Shown piece after piece: positions 1-10,245 of a stretch of DNA of 64,000 nt. Position 1 is the first letter of the stretch. The number at the start of each line of letters is the position of its first letter. Origin of the DNA: Bacteroidota bacterium (lineage in GTDB: Bacteria > Bacteroidota > Bacteroidia > UKL13-3); NCBI GenBank assembly GCA_947507965.1, contig CANNQU010000006.1, forward strand, positions 17,781-81,780, written 5' to 3'. The position numbers and the translations under genes are program-made. Under the pieces are notes generated by a model, which saw only the letters and a list, made by a program, of their open reading frames with translations, ran no database searches and had not been told where the DNA came from.

Positions 1-426
1 ATTGCAAAAAAAATAGGAATCACCGATTTAGTTGATTTGGATAAGAAGGTTGGAAACCAACGGAATCGATTAAAGAGCATGCCGGGAAATACGTTAGAGG
101 CATTTCTCGGAGCCTTATTTTTAGACAAAGGATATAATGCAACGGAGAAATTTATCTCTTTACAGCTGCTTAATGTTTATCTCGATATCGATGTCTTAGT
201 AACCATCGAAACCAATTTCAAGAGTCGAATTATTAATTGGTGCCAGAAAGAGGCGAAGGTAATTACATTCGAAAATATTGATACCGTGATGGGTAAACAT
301 AACCAAAAACAGTTTAAGGTACAAGTCATGATCGATGAAAAATCGTATGGTATTGGCCTTGATTACAACAAACGTAAAGCCGAGCAGGAAGCTGCTGAAA
401 AGACGTGCAAGATGCTTGGAATTTGA
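1..426 (+). CDS. rnc: Ribonuclease III, C-terminal part (5' end outside window)
   Basis: Open frame from base 1 (IAKKIGITDLVDLDKKVGNQRNRLKSMPGNTLEAFLGALFLDKGYN...), RNase III signature followed by a dsRBD ending KRKAEQEAAEKTCKML. Confidence 0.9.
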   Translation: MAKKIGITDLVDLDKKVGNQRNRLKSMPGNTLEAFLGALFLDKGYNATEKFISLQLLNVYLDIDVLVTIETNFKSRIINWCQKEAKVITFENIDTVMGKHNQKQFKVQVMIDEKSYGIGLDYNKRKAEQEAAEKTCKMLGI

Positions 427-541
427 TGAGAAGGAGGAGCATCTCTTCGGCTACTCTCTTGAATGGCTCAACAAAGTAATAAAGGTTCACTTTTCGCATC
501 GCATGGAGAACGAAGCAGCACCGTTAATTTAAAGATTGTTG

Positions 542-2074
542 TTAGGGCATTAAATTGCCGTACATTCTAGGAAAAGGAATGGATTCGCGTACATGCGGCA
601 ATTTGCATACCCATGTCACAATGCGTTCTAACCCCAATCCAAAACCGGCATGAGGAACACTTCCAAAGCGACGCAAATCTAAATACCATTCAAAAACGTC
701 CAATGGTAAGCCATGCTCGTGTATTTTTTCTATCAGTAAGTCTACGTCCGTTTCCCGTTCTCCTCCTCCTATAATTTCACCGTAGCCCTCCGGTGCTAAC
801 ACGTCAACACCTCGTGCAAAACGGGAGTCGTTAGGATCGCGTTTTAAATAGAATGCTTTTACGGCATGTGGCCAGTTATAAACCATGATGGGCAAGTCGA
901 ACAAACGGGTAATAACCGTTTCATCGCTACCACCAAAGTCATTGCCATACTCGAAATTTTTCGCCGAAGTAATCCAACCGGGGATATTACGTTGCTGTTC
1001 TTCGAGGTCTTTTAGTTCTTGCTTTAATCCATCGATTTTAGCTTGATTAAAATTGATTTCCCCTTGCTTTTTTATGACCCCAGTTTTAATTTTTTCTGTA
1101 CGCTCGTCAATTTCGGCGGCAATGGTAATAATTCGTGCTTCAATAGTTTTCAACTCTTCTTCTAAGGAGAGAATACTGTTTTTCCCATTCACGTCTTTCT
1201 CTCCTTTAATAATAGCTACGGCTTCATCATACAATAAGCGAGGAAATCCATGGTTAACGGTGTTTTCAAGTACTTTTACATCACGCTCTAAAATGGCTAA
1301 CTCATTTTTGTTTTTATCGAGCACCTCTTTACAAATATGTTTCATCATGGCTTCAATACAATCCATATTCATGAAAATATCGTAGAAAGCCATCTCCGGT
1401 TCCATCATCCAAAACTCACTCAGATGACGCCGTGTTTTACTTTTCTCTGCCCTAAAGGTAGGCCCAAAGGTGTAAATCTTTCCCATGGCCATGGCCATGG
1501 CTTCCCCATATAGTTGCCCGCTTTGCGATAAATAGGCTTTGGTGTCTTTATCAAAATATTCCACTTCGAATAAATTACTCGTTCCTTCCGATGCGTTTCC
1601 TGTGAAAATCGGTGCATCCATTTGAACGAAGCCATCATTTTGAAAATAGGTATGAATACTATAGATAATGGTGTTTCGAATACGCATTATAGCCCATTGT
1701 CGTTGACTTCTTAGCCACAAATGACGGTTGGTCATTAAAAATTCGATGCCATGCTCTTTTTTTGTGATTGGATAATCGACCGCAATACTGATGATTTTTA
1801 AGTCGGTTACCTGCAGCTCTATTCCTCCCATTTGTCGCTCATCGGCTTTTAGTGTTCCGGTAAGCACACAACTCGATTCTTGTGTTAATTTCTTGGCGTT
1901 TTCAAATACTTCAGGAGCTACCATCTGCTCATTAACCACACACTGACAACGGCCGGTACCATCTCGTAATACAATAAAAAACAAGCCCTTGCTGCTGCGC
2001 TTATTGTCGGTCCAGCCTTGTAGCGTTACGGTTTGCCCGATATATTGTTGAAGTTTCTCTATGGTGGTATTCAT
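542..2074 (-). CDS. asnS: Asparagine--tRNA ligase with a coiled-coil insertion
   Basis: Class II aaRS motifs (TFGPTFRAEKSKTRRHLSEFWMMEPEMAF; GFGLGLERIV), N-terminal OB-fold, AsnRS-like DVLAPEGYGEIIGGGERE. Confidence 0.95.
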   Translation of the reverse strand: MNTTIEKLQQYIGQTVTLQGWTDNKRSSKGLFFIVLRDGTGRCQCVVNEQMVAPEVFENAKKLTQESSCVLTGTLKADERQMGGIELQVTDLKIISIAVDYPITKKEHGIEFLMTNRHLWLRSQRQWAIMRIRNTIIYSIHTYFQNDGFVQMDAPIFTGNASEGTSNLFEVEYFDKDTKAYLSQSGQLYGEAMAMAMGKIYTFGPTFRAEKSKTRRHLSEFWMMEPEMAFYDIFMNMDCIEAMMKHICKEVLDKNKNELAILERDVKVLENTVNHGFPRLLYDEAVAIIKGEKDVNGKNSILSLEEELKTIEARIITIAAEIDERTEKIKTGVIKKQGEINFNQAKIDGLKQELKDLEEQQRNIPGWITSAKNFEYGNDFGGSDETVITRLFDLPIMVYNWPHAVKAFYLKRDPNDSRFARGVDVLAPEGYGEIIGGGERETDVDLLIEKIHEHGLPLDVFEWYLDLRRFGSVPHAGFGLGLERIVTWVCKLPHVRESIPFPRMYGNLMP

Positions 2075-2212
2075 GCGAAGAAGTTACTGAAATTGAAATG
2101 CGAAGATAAATTTTAATTGACAATTAACGATTGCTATTTCACAAAGAAGTACCACCTAAAAGTTGGATACTTAGATCAGGCGATGTTTATTACTAAGCAG
2201 TAACCATTATTT

Positions 2213-5113
2213 TCAATGATTCATTTCAAGTCGTGCCTTCAAAAATGCTGCCGTATAACTTTCCTTACAGGTTGCCAAGTCCTCCGGTGTGCCTGCGAAT
2301 ATCAGGTTTCCTCCGGCATCGCCGCCCTCCGCACCAAGGTCAATTACCCAGTCGGCACATTTAATAATATCTATATTGTGTTCAATAACGATTATGCTAT
2401 GACCCTGTACGAGCAATGCATGAAAAGAAGCAAGTAATTTGTTGATATCATGGAAATGCAGGCCGGTGGTAGGCTCGTCAAATATAAACAATACATGTTC
2501 GCTGGTATGTGTGCCCTTTCCAAGGAAGGAGGCAAGTTTCACTCGCTGTGCCTCTCCACCACTTAAAGTATTGCTACTCTGCCCCAGTTGAACATAGCCT
2601 AAACCCACATCTTGCAAAGGCTTGATTCGATTGATAATGGTTTTTTCTCCCTCAAAAAATGCCATCGCTTCATCGATGGTAAGGCATAACACCTCAAAAA
2701 TATTTTTCTCGTTAAAGGTCACATCCAATACCTCCGATTTGAAGCGCTTCCCTTTGCAATCATCGCATGGTAAGTGTACATCGGCCATAAACTGCATTTC
2801 AACGGTAATGTCGCCTTCGCCTTTGCACTGGTCGCATCGGCCTCCATCAACGTTGAAACTAAAATGGGCTGGGGTGAAGCCATGAGCGCGAGAGGCAGGT
2901 TGCTCGGCGTATAACGACCGTATGGCATCGTATGCTTTTACATAGGTTACCGGGTTGCTTCTCGATGATTTTCCAATCGGGTTTTGGTCCACCATTTCTA
3001 CCTGGCTGATACTTTTTATATCCCCATTGAGGGTAGAATATTTTCCAATAATCTCCGGTGCCATACCTTCAATTTGCTTTTTAAGGGCAGGATATAAAAT
3101 GGTTTTTACCAAACTGGTTTTTCCACTTCCACTCACCCCGGTAACCACCGTGAGTGTGTTCAGGGGGAACTTAACATCAATGTTTTTTAAGTTATTTTCT
3201 TTGGCTCCTGTCAACTCAATAAAATTATTCCATTTTCTGCGAGATGTTGGAATGGAAATTTTTTCATTGCCATTTAAGTATCGAGCGGTTAAGCTGTTGT
3301 TGTTTTTTAGGAGTTCAGTAGGAGTGCCTTGTGCCACTAAATAGCCTCCGCCAACTCCCGCCAATGGGCCGATATCAATGAGCACATCCGCCGCTCGCAT
3401 GATGTCTTCTTCGTGTTCTACAACAATAACGGTGTTTCCCAAGTTCCTTAATTTAATCAATACACTCAATAAGCGTTGGGTGTCGCGCGGGTGTAATCCA
3501 ATGCTAGGCTCATCTAAAATATATAAAGAGCCTACCAAACTGCTGCCTAAGGAGGTTGCTAAATTAATACGCTGGCTTTCCCCTCCGCTTAGCGAATTAC
3601 TCAAACGATTAAGTGTTAGATAACCTAACCCTACATCATGCAAGAAACTTAATCGATTGGTTACTTCTATTAATATACGGGAAGCTATTTTGGCGTCGTT
3701 GTCATTTAATTTTAAGTTTTTGAAATAGTCCCAAGCCTTATCCACGCTCATTAAAACAATGTCGGTAATGCTTTTGAAGTTTTTGGGTTCTTTGCTGTTA
3801 AGGTCTTTCAGGTGCACATACTGCGCGTCTTTTCGTAACCTGGATCCTCTGCAATCGGGACATATTTTTCGTCCACGATAACGACTTAACAGTACACGGT
3901 ACTGTATTTTATAGAGTTGACTTTCTACTTCTGCAAAAAAATCGTTGATACCCCCAAAATGTTTACAACCTTTCCATAGCAGATCTTTCTCTGTTTCGTT
4001 GAGTTCACTATAGGATCGATGTATTGGGAAATCGGCTTTGATGGCACCTTTTATTACTTGCTCTTTCCAGCTGCTTAAAATAGCACCTCGCCAACATGCA
4101 ACGGCATCATCATACACACTTTTATTGGTATCGGGGATGACTAAATTTTCGTCTATTCCTAAAACACTTCCAAACCCCTCGCAGGCTTTACAAGCGCCAT
4201 AGGGATTATTAAAACTAAAGAAAGGAACACTAGGGATTTCAAATTGAATGCCATCGGCCTCAAATTTATTATTAAAGTTTTTTTCGGTGGCCGCATTTTC
4301 ATGGTCTACTATTTTAATATAGCACGAACCGTTGCCTTCGGCAAAAGCCGTTTGAACCGAATCGCTGATACGATTGATAAGGTCCTCATCATTGGCTTTT
4401 ACGGTAATACGATCAATGAGCAGCGAAACATTTTCGTAAAAAAGGGTCTTTGTTTTTTGCTTTTTTAAAGAATCTTCAAAATGTTTGATGCCCCCTTCCT
4501 CTATCAGATCGTCAATTCGTTTGGGTACATCGTTTACTAACAACCGAGAATAGCCACGTTGCTGAATGGCTTGGATTTCCTGTGCAAACGTCTTCTCCTT
4601 CGTTTTTATAATCTTGTTGTAGATGAGGGCTTTGGTTTCATCAGGAAAGGATAAAATATAATCAACGACATCCGTCACGGTCTGCGTTTTTACTTCTGTG
4701 CCACTAACCGGCGAATATGTTTTACCCACCCTTGCAAAAAGCAGTTTGAGATAATCGTAAATTTCAGTGCTCGTACCTACCGTACTCCTTGGATTACGTG
4801 TGTTTACTTTTTGTTCTATGGCAGTAGCGGGTGCTATGCCTTTAATATAATCAACTTCAGGTTTGTTGAGTTTACCCATAAACTGCCGAGCATAGGCACT
4901 CAAGCTCTCTACGTAGCGGCGCTGGCCTTCTGCATAGATGGTGTCGAAGACTAAACTGCTTTTACCACTTCCACTTACTCCGGTTACCACGACTAATTTG
5001 TTGCGTGGGATGGCGACATCAATGTTTTTTAAATTGTGCATCCGTGCACCTTTTACAATCAGGTACTCACGAGGAGATAAAGAATTGAAATCACTCATTT
5101 TTCTGGCGTGCAA
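2213..5113 (-). CDS. uvrA: Excinuclease ABC subunit A (UvrA family, possibly the second paralog)
   Basis: Two ABC cassettes (GVSGSGKSSL, GVSGSGKTSL; LSGGESQR, LSGGEAQR), UvrA C-terminal zinc module CDQCKGEG...CDDCKGKRF. Confidence 0.92.
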   Translation of the reverse strand: MHARKMSDFNSLSPREYLIVKGARMHNLKNIDVAIPRNKLVVVTGVSGSGKSSLVFDTIYAEGQRRYVESLSAYARQFMGKLNKPEVDYIKGIAPATAIEQKVNTRNPRSTVGTSTEIYDYLKLLFARVGKTYSPVSGTEVKTQTVTDVVDYILSFPDETKALIYNKIIKTKEKTFAQEIQAIQQRGYSRLLVNDVPKRIDDLIEEGGIKHFEDSLKKQKTKTLFYENVSLLIDRITVKANDEDLINRISDSVQTAFAEGNGSCYIKIVDHENAATEKNFNNKFEADGIQFEIPSVPFFSFNNPYGACKACEGFGSVLGIDENLVIPDTNKSVYDDAVACWRGAILSSWKEQVIKGAIKADFPIHRSYSELNETEKDLLWKGCKHFGGINDFFAEVESQLYKIQYRVLLSRYRGRKICPDCRGSRLRKDAQYVHLKDLNSKEPKNFKSITDIVLMSVDKAWDYFKNLKLNDNDAKIASRILIEVTNRLSFLHDVGLGYLTLNRLSNSLSGGESQRINLATSLGSSLVGSLYILDEPSIGLHPRDTQRLLSVLIKLRNLGNTVIVVEHEEDIMRAADVLIDIGPLAGVGGGYLVAQGTPTELLKNNNSLTARYLNGNEKISIPTSRRKWNNFIELTGAKENNLKNIDVKFPLNTLTVVTGVSGSGKTSLVKTILYPALKKQIEGMAPEIIGKYSTLNGDIKSISQVEMVDQNPIGKSSRSNPVTYVKAYDAIRSLYAEQPASRAHGFTPAHFSFNVDGGRCDQCKGEGDITVEMQFMADVHLPCDDCKGKRFKSEVLDVTFNEKNIFEVLCLTIDEAMAFFEGEKTIINRIKPLQDVGLGYVQLGQSSNTLSGGEAQRVKLASFLGKGTHTSEHVLFIFDEPTTGLHFHDINKLLASFHALLVQGHSIIVIEHNIDIIKCADWVIDLGAEGGDAGGNLIFAGTPEDLATCKESYTAAFLKARLEMNH

Positions 5114-5148
5114 AGGTCGTGTTTTTCAATGATAAAATTTTAAAGAAG

Positions 5149-6696
5149 TTAACTTTTGAATTCTCCAAACACCGAACGCATCGCATCGGCTATTTCTCCT
5201 AAGGTGGCGTATTGCTCTACGGCATCCACGATCAATGGCATTAAATTTTCTGTTCCTTGGGCAGCACGTGTAATTTTTTGTAGTGAAGTCGTCACCGCAA
5301 TATTGTCTCGCTCTTTTCTTAATTGCTTTAGTTTTAATGATTGTGTTTTACGTATGCTGTCATCTACACGCAATAAGGGGGTGTCATTTTTTTCTTCTGA
5401 AGTGAATTTATTAACACCGACAACGATTTTTTCACTACGCTCAATTTCTTTTTGATACTTATAGGAGGCCTTCGCGATTTCGTCTTGAATATATCCATTT
5501 TCAGTAGCTGTCACACTGCCTCCCATGGCATCAATTTTTTTTATATAGTGCCAAGCTTCTGTTTCTATGGTATTGGTGAGCTCTTCTACAAAAAAACTAC
5601 CTCCTAATGGATCTACCGTATTGGTTATACCACTCTCATAAGCGATGAGCTGCTGTGTACGTAAAGCAATACTGGCAGCCGATTCAGTAGGTAGGGAGAG
5701 TGCTTCATCGAAGCCATTGGTATGCAAGGATTGTGTGCCACCAAGTACGGCAGCTAATGCTTGCAACGCTACCCGTACAATATTATTTTGCGGCTGTTGT
5801 GCGGTGAGTGTGCTACCACCGGTTTGGGTATGAAAACGAAGCATCATAGCCTTCGGATTCGTGGCTCCTAGTTCATGCATGATCTTCGACCACATGCGTC
5901 GTGCGGCTCGGAACTTGGCGATCTCTTCAAAAAAATCATTATGTGCGTTAAAGAAGAAACTGAGTCGTTCACCAAAAACATTTATATCTAATCCTTTGGC
6001 AAGGGCTGCTTGTACATACGCCTTGCCATTGCTGAGGGTGAAAGCTATTTCCTGCACCGCAGTGCTTCCTGCCTCCCGTATATGATACCCACTAATGCTG
6101 ATGGTATTCCACTTGGGTAATTCTTTGCTGCAGTATTCAAAAATATCGGTGATGATACGCATACTCGCTTTTGGCGGATAAATATACGTGCCACGTGCCG
6201 CATATTCTTTCAGGATATCGTTTTGTATTGTTCCTGATATTTTCATTAAATCGGCTCCTTGCTTTTTTGCCAATGCAATATACATGGCGAGTAAAATGGA
6301 GGCCGAAGCATTAATGGTCATGCTCGTCGTGATTTTCTCTAACGCAATACCCTCGAATAAGATTTCGATATCGCGCAAGGAGTCAATGGCTACCCCTACT
6401 TTTCCTACCTCTCCATCACTCAGCTCATGATCGCTGTCATATCCTATTTGCGTTGGCAAATCGAAAGCTACACTCAAGCCAGTGGTGCCTTGCTGCAATA
6501 AAAAATGATAACGCTTATTACTTTCTTCGGCCGTACTAAAACCGGCGTACTGTCTCATCGTCCAAAGTCGTCCACGGTACATATTGGGTTGAACCCCCCG
6601 AGTATAGGGGAACTGCCCGGGCTGTTCATTCATCGTGGACTCTTCGGTATAAACTTCTTTAATGGTTATTCCTGAATCGGTTGTAAACTGGGTCAT
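5149..6696 (-). CDS. Methylmalonyl-CoA mutase family catalytic subunit without a B12-binding domain
   Basis: [30 protein letters not shown]...[18 protein letters not shown]; the protein ends after the TIM-barrel region with no DxHxxG domain. The ORF can extend to 6774, but MTQF... at 6696 is a more likely start. Confidence 0.88.
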   Translation of the reverse strand: MTQFTTDSGITIKEVYTEESTMNEQPGQFPYTRGVQPNMYRGRLWTMRQYAGFSTAEESNKRYHFLLQQGTTGLSVAFDLPTQIGYDSDHELSDGEVGKVGVAIDSLRDIEILFEGIALEKITTSMTINASASILLAMYIALAKKQGADLMKISGTIQNDILKEYAARGTYIYPPKASMRIITDIFEYCSKELPKWNTISISGYHIREAGSTAVQEIAFTLSNGKAYVQAALAKGLDINVFGERLSFFFNAHNDFFEEIAKFRAARRMWSKIMHELGATNPKAMMLRFHTQTGGSTLTAQQPQNNIVRVALQALAAVLGGTQSLHTNGFDEALSLPTESAASIALRTQQLIAYESGITNTVDPLGGSFFVEELTNTIETEAWHYIKKIDAMGGSVTATENGYIQDEIAKASYKYQKEIERSEKIVVGVNKFTSEEKNDTPLLRVDDSIRKTQSLKLKQLRKERDNIAVTTSLQKITRAAQGTENLMPLIVDAVEQYATLGEIADAMRSVFGEFKS

Positions 6697-6987
6697 ATGT
6701 CGGCAAAAGTAGGGTATTTTACATTGAATTATTTCAGCCCTGTCAATTACCGGTAATCTAGGTTCAGTAGCCATAAAATAGAGCTCTCATGGAAGCATGT
6801 GGAACGAGGCTTTGTTTTCTGTTGATATGCCTCTTTGGAGAAATTAAGATTTATATTTTCTGCGAAAGGGTGTTTTTCAATTTAAGTGTATTTTATCTTA
6901 ATTTATTTTTTTTCGTATCGGATAATATCAATTAAATTATTTAACATCTTGATTATCACATATTTAATCAGGAACGTTTTGCACAAA

Positions 6988-7015
6988 GGAAACATTTAAT
7001 AAAAAATATGTTTCC
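6988..7015. promoter_or_regulatory. Putative TetR operator: inverted repeat GGAAACAT-N12-ATGTTTCC
   Basis: Perfect 8-bp inverted repeat directly upstream of the TetR gene, with a further GTTTCC at 7019-7024, near a TATATTTG -7 element (7032-7039). Confidence 0.6.
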
Positions 7016-7031
7016 ATCGTTTCCTTTTTGG

Positions 7032-7039
7032 TATATTTG
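7032..7039 (+). promoter_or_regulatory. Bacteroidota-type -7 element TATATTTG for the efflux operon
   Basis: Matches TAnnTTTG, 14 nt before the ATG at 7053. Confidence 0.55.
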
Positions 7040-7052
7040 CGCCATATTTTAA

Positions 7053-7679
7053 ATGGACGAGATTAAAAATAAAATTCTGACCGGAGCAATTAAATTATAC
7101 ATGCAGTATGGGGTAAAAAGCCTTACCATGGATGATATTTCTCGCGAATTGGGGATCTCAAAGAAAACCTTATACCTCTACGTTTCCGATAAGGATGATT
7201 TGGTTCATCAGGCGGTTTCAATGCACCTTAGTGGTGAGGAGCAAGAATGCAATGCGGTATTCAATCAGTTGAATAATCCTATTGTTGAAATGATTGAAGT
7301 GATAAAATGGCAGTTTAAAACACATGGGAAAATGAACCAGAGTGGGTTATACGACTTGAAGAAATACCATCCCGAAAGCTTCAAGGAGTTTTTGTCATTC
7401 AAAGATCGCAGCATTAAACCTCGGTTAATAGATAACTTGAAACGCGGAATTGAATTGGGGGTGTATCACAGCGATATGAATATCGAATCGACGGTTCAGG
7501 TATATCTGCATTTGATCGATTTCTCGTTTAGTCCCAATATTATCGGATTTAACACCATGGCCAAAATTATGTACGAACTAGTTAAGTACCATCTGTACTC
7601 GGTTACTTCCATCAAAGGCCGGAAAATATTAGTCAAAGAATTAGAAAAATTTAATATCGAATTACAGCAATTTATATGA
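7053..7679 (+). CDS. TetR/AcrR family transcriptional regulator
   Basis: N-terminal HTH: KILTGAIKLYMQYGVKSLTMDDISRELGISKKTLYLYVSDKDDLV. Confidence 0.92.
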   Translation: MDEIKNKILTGAIKLYMQYGVKSLTMDDISRELGISKKTLYLYVSDKDDLVHQAVSMHLSGEEQECNAVFNQLNNPIVEMIEVIKWQFKTHGKMNQSGLYDLKKYHPESFKEFLSFKDRSIKPRLIDNLKRGIELGVYHSDMNIESTVQVYLHLIDFSFSPNIIGFNTMAKIMYELVKYHLYSVTSIKGRKILVKELEKFNIELQQFI

Positions 7680-9001
7680 AAAGATTAGTATTTCTCATGC
7701 TCTGTTCTGGCATGTTCATTCGGAGTATGGCACAAGCTGAAGCTCCATTAAATCTTTCCTTAGACGAGGCCATTTCGATGGGGTCTAAATACAATACCTC
7801 GCTTAAAAACGCAGCTATTGATGTAAAATTAGCGGACCAAAAAGTTCGTGAAATTATGAGTTCAGGTTTCCCACAACTCAATGGTTCGGGAAGCTTGAAT
7901 GACTATATTAAATCGCCTATTTCATTAATTCCGGCACAAATCTTCGGTGGTCCTCCCGGCACCTATCAAGAGGTTTCCTTTGTTCCAAAATATGGCCTAT
8001 CGGGTGGGGTATCGGCCTCACAACTAGTGTTTAATGGAAGTTATTTTTTAGGTGTGAAAGCATCGAAAGAATATGCGGAGTTTATAAAAGTGCAACAGGA
8101 GAAAACAAAATATGACGTTGAGCGGGATATTACCAAAGCATATCTTACCGTACTTTCTACTCAGGAAACACAAGCAATACTTCAGGAAACGACCAACCGG
8201 ATTGACACCCAATTGTATAATGTTAAAGAAATTTATAAGCAAGGGTTAGTAGAAAAGCTTGATGTGGATCGTTTGAAATTGGTTCAGAGTCAATTGCAGC
8301 AACAACTCACACAGTTAAAAGCAGCTATTGTGGTGCTTAAATCAGTATTAAATCTGCAAATGGGTGTTGATGTAAATAAATCGTTAAACTTAACTACCTC
8401 ATTGGATGAATTGAATAAGATGTTCTCTCTCGAGCGTTATGCCAATGCCGCCTTCGATGTAAATAACAAAATAGAAGTGAGAGTTCTATCAAAAGGTTTG
8501 GAGTTGCAAAAGCTAGCTGTAAAAGCTAATCAAATGGGATATTACCCTTCTTTGGTGGCTTTTGGCACGTATCAATTGAACGGACAGAACAACGATTTCA
8601 AATTCCCTAAATATTATAAAACAGCTATCGTAGGCCTTCAATTAAGCGTTCCAATTTTTGATGGCTTTGCAAAAGATGCGAAAATAAAACAGTCGAAACT
8701 TACACTTGAGCAGGTTGAAAACACGAAAGCGAATGTACAAAATGCGTTAACCATGGCGTATCTAAATGCAAATAACAACCTGTCGAATGCCAAAAATCAA
8801 TTGGAAATAAATAAGCAAACACTTGAATTGGCAGAGTTGGTTTACACCACCACCAAGACGAAGTATGATTTGGGGGTTGGGAGTAGTTTTGAATTAATAA
8901 CGGCGGATAGTGATTTTAAGAATGCCAAAATTCAATTCGTAATCTCTCAATATAATTTGGTGAATTCTATCTTCGATTTAAAAACAGCAATCGGTAAATA
9001 A
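7676..9001 (+). CDS. TolC family outer membrane efflux protein
   Basis: Signal peptide, LSLDEAISMGSKYNTSLKNA..., periodic OEP helices; ATGA overlap with the TetR gene. Confidence 0.9.
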   Translation: MKRLVFLMLCSGMFIRSMAQAEAPLNLSLDEAISMGSKYNTSLKNAAIDVKLADQKVREIMSSGFPQLNGSGSLNDYIKSPISLIPAQIFGGPPGTYQEVSFVPKYGLSGGVSASQLVFNGSYFLGVKASKEYAEFIKVQQEKTKYDVERDITKAYLTVLSTQETQAILQETTNRIDTQLYNVKEIYKQGLVEKLDVDRLKLVQSQLQQQLTQLKAAIVVLKSVLNLQMGVDVNKSLNLTTSLDELNKMFSLERYANAAFDVNNKIEVRVLSKGLELQKLAVKANQMGYYPSLVAFGTYQLNGQNNDFKFPKYYKTAIVGLQLSVPIFDGFAKDAKIKQSKLTLEQVENTKANVQNALTMAYLNANNNLSNAKNQLEINKQTLELAELVYTTTKTKYDLGVGSSFELITADSDFKNAKIQFVISQYNLVNSIFDLKTAIGK

Positions 9002-9048
9002 CAGCAATATAAAAATAGCATCTCCGTATTTTAAAATCAAAATCAATT

Positions 9049-10203
9049 ATGTCAAATAAAATAATAGCAATAGTAGTAATCAGTTTGTTTTTTGCAGCTT
9101 GCAAGCAGGATAAAACTGATCTGGGGCTTAAGAAGACCGAGCTGGAAGGATTACTTAAACAGCAAACCGAGTTGAATAGCAAGGTAGCGAAACTTCGAAA
9201 AGAAATCGATGCATTGGATACCCTTGCCATAAATCAGAAGAAGATTAAGGCTGTTGATATCACCGTAGCTTCATTGCAGGAATTCAGACATTTCATTGAG
9301 GCGTCGGCCGTTGTTGAAAGCGATCAGAATAATTTGATTACCGCAAAAACCCCTGGTTTTGTAATTAATGGAATTTTGGTTAAACCCGGCGACCAGGTGA
9401 GTGCCGGTCAAACCTTATGTACTGTTGATAACAGTGCCTTGGTTCAAAGTTTAGAAGCCATTAAGGTACAAGTAAATTTGGCCCAAACAGCATTCGATCG
9501 TCAAAAGACACTATGGGATAAAAAGATAGGAAGTGAGATTCAATATCTGCAAGCCAAAGCACAGAAAGAGGCCAGTGAAAAACAGAAGGCCAATTTGGAG
9601 GTAACCATTTCTAATACCAATATTTATGCCCCTTACGCGGGTACCATCGATGCGGTGAATTTTAAATTAGGCGATAATACGGCTGCCTTCAGTCCGGCAC
9701 AAAATTTTGGAGGTATTCGAATTGTAAATAATAGTCGATTGAAGTTAACTGCAAAATTGGCGGATACGTATATCAATAAAGTACATGTAGGCGATCGTGT
9801 GAAATTTGTAATTCCCGATTTGAACAATAAAGAGGTGGAGGCCACCGTGTCGTATGTGGCAGGAACGATTAGTGATAAAAGAACTTTTGATATTATCGTT
9901 TGGTTGTCAAATAATGTCGACTTAAAACCCAATATGAATGCTACTTTGAAAATTAATGATCTAAGCTTGAAAAATGTTATTGTGGTGAGTGAGAATATTA
10001 TTCAAAGTTCTGAAGGGCAAAAATCTTTACTGGTTTTAACCCATGAAGGTGGGAAAAGCCGGGTACGAAAGTTACTCATCACCACGGGCGAAAATTATGG
10101 TGGTTTAGTGGTGGTGAATGGCTTAAAGGAAGGTGATGAAATTGTCACCACTGGGTTTTCAGGTATTAATGATGGTGAAGAAGTTAAGCATCTGCCATTA
10201 TAA
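9049..10203 (+). CDS. RND efflux periplasmic adaptor (HlyD/MFP family), lipoprotein
   Basis: Lipobox FAAC, coiled-coil hairpin, barrel-sandwich motif GFVINGILVKPGDQVSAGQTLCTVD. Confidence 0.9.
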   Translation: MSNKIIAIVVISLFFAACKQDKTDLGLKKTELEGLLKQQTELNSKVAKLRKEIDALDTLAINQKKIKAVDITVASLQEFRHFIEASAVVESDQNNLITAKTPGFVINGILVKPGDQVSAGQTLCTVDNSALVQSLEAIKVQVNLAQTAFDRQKTLWDKKIGSEIQYLQAKAQKEASEKQKANLEVTISNTNIYAPYAGTIDAVNFKLGDNTAAFSPAQNFGGIRIVNNSRLKLTAKLADTYINKVHVGDRVKFVIPDLNNKEVEATVSYVAGTISDKRTFDIIVWLSNNVDLKPNMNATLKINDLSLKNVIVVSENIIQSSEGQKSLLVLTHEGGKSRVRKLLITTGENYGGLVVVNGLKEGDEIVTTGFSGINDGEEVKHLPL

Positions 10204-10245
10204 GATCCATCGGAAGTTAGAATATTTAGTTAAATCAATCGAAAA

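Noticed and set aside
1053-1385. 110-aa + strand ORF inside asnS
   Set aside because: Antisense shadow of a strongly supported gene; low-complexity Ser/Ile/Phe composition typical of reverse-frame ORFs.
2955-3344. 129-aa + strand ORF inside uvrA
   Set aside because: Antisense to the conserved ABC domain coding region, no recognisable family.
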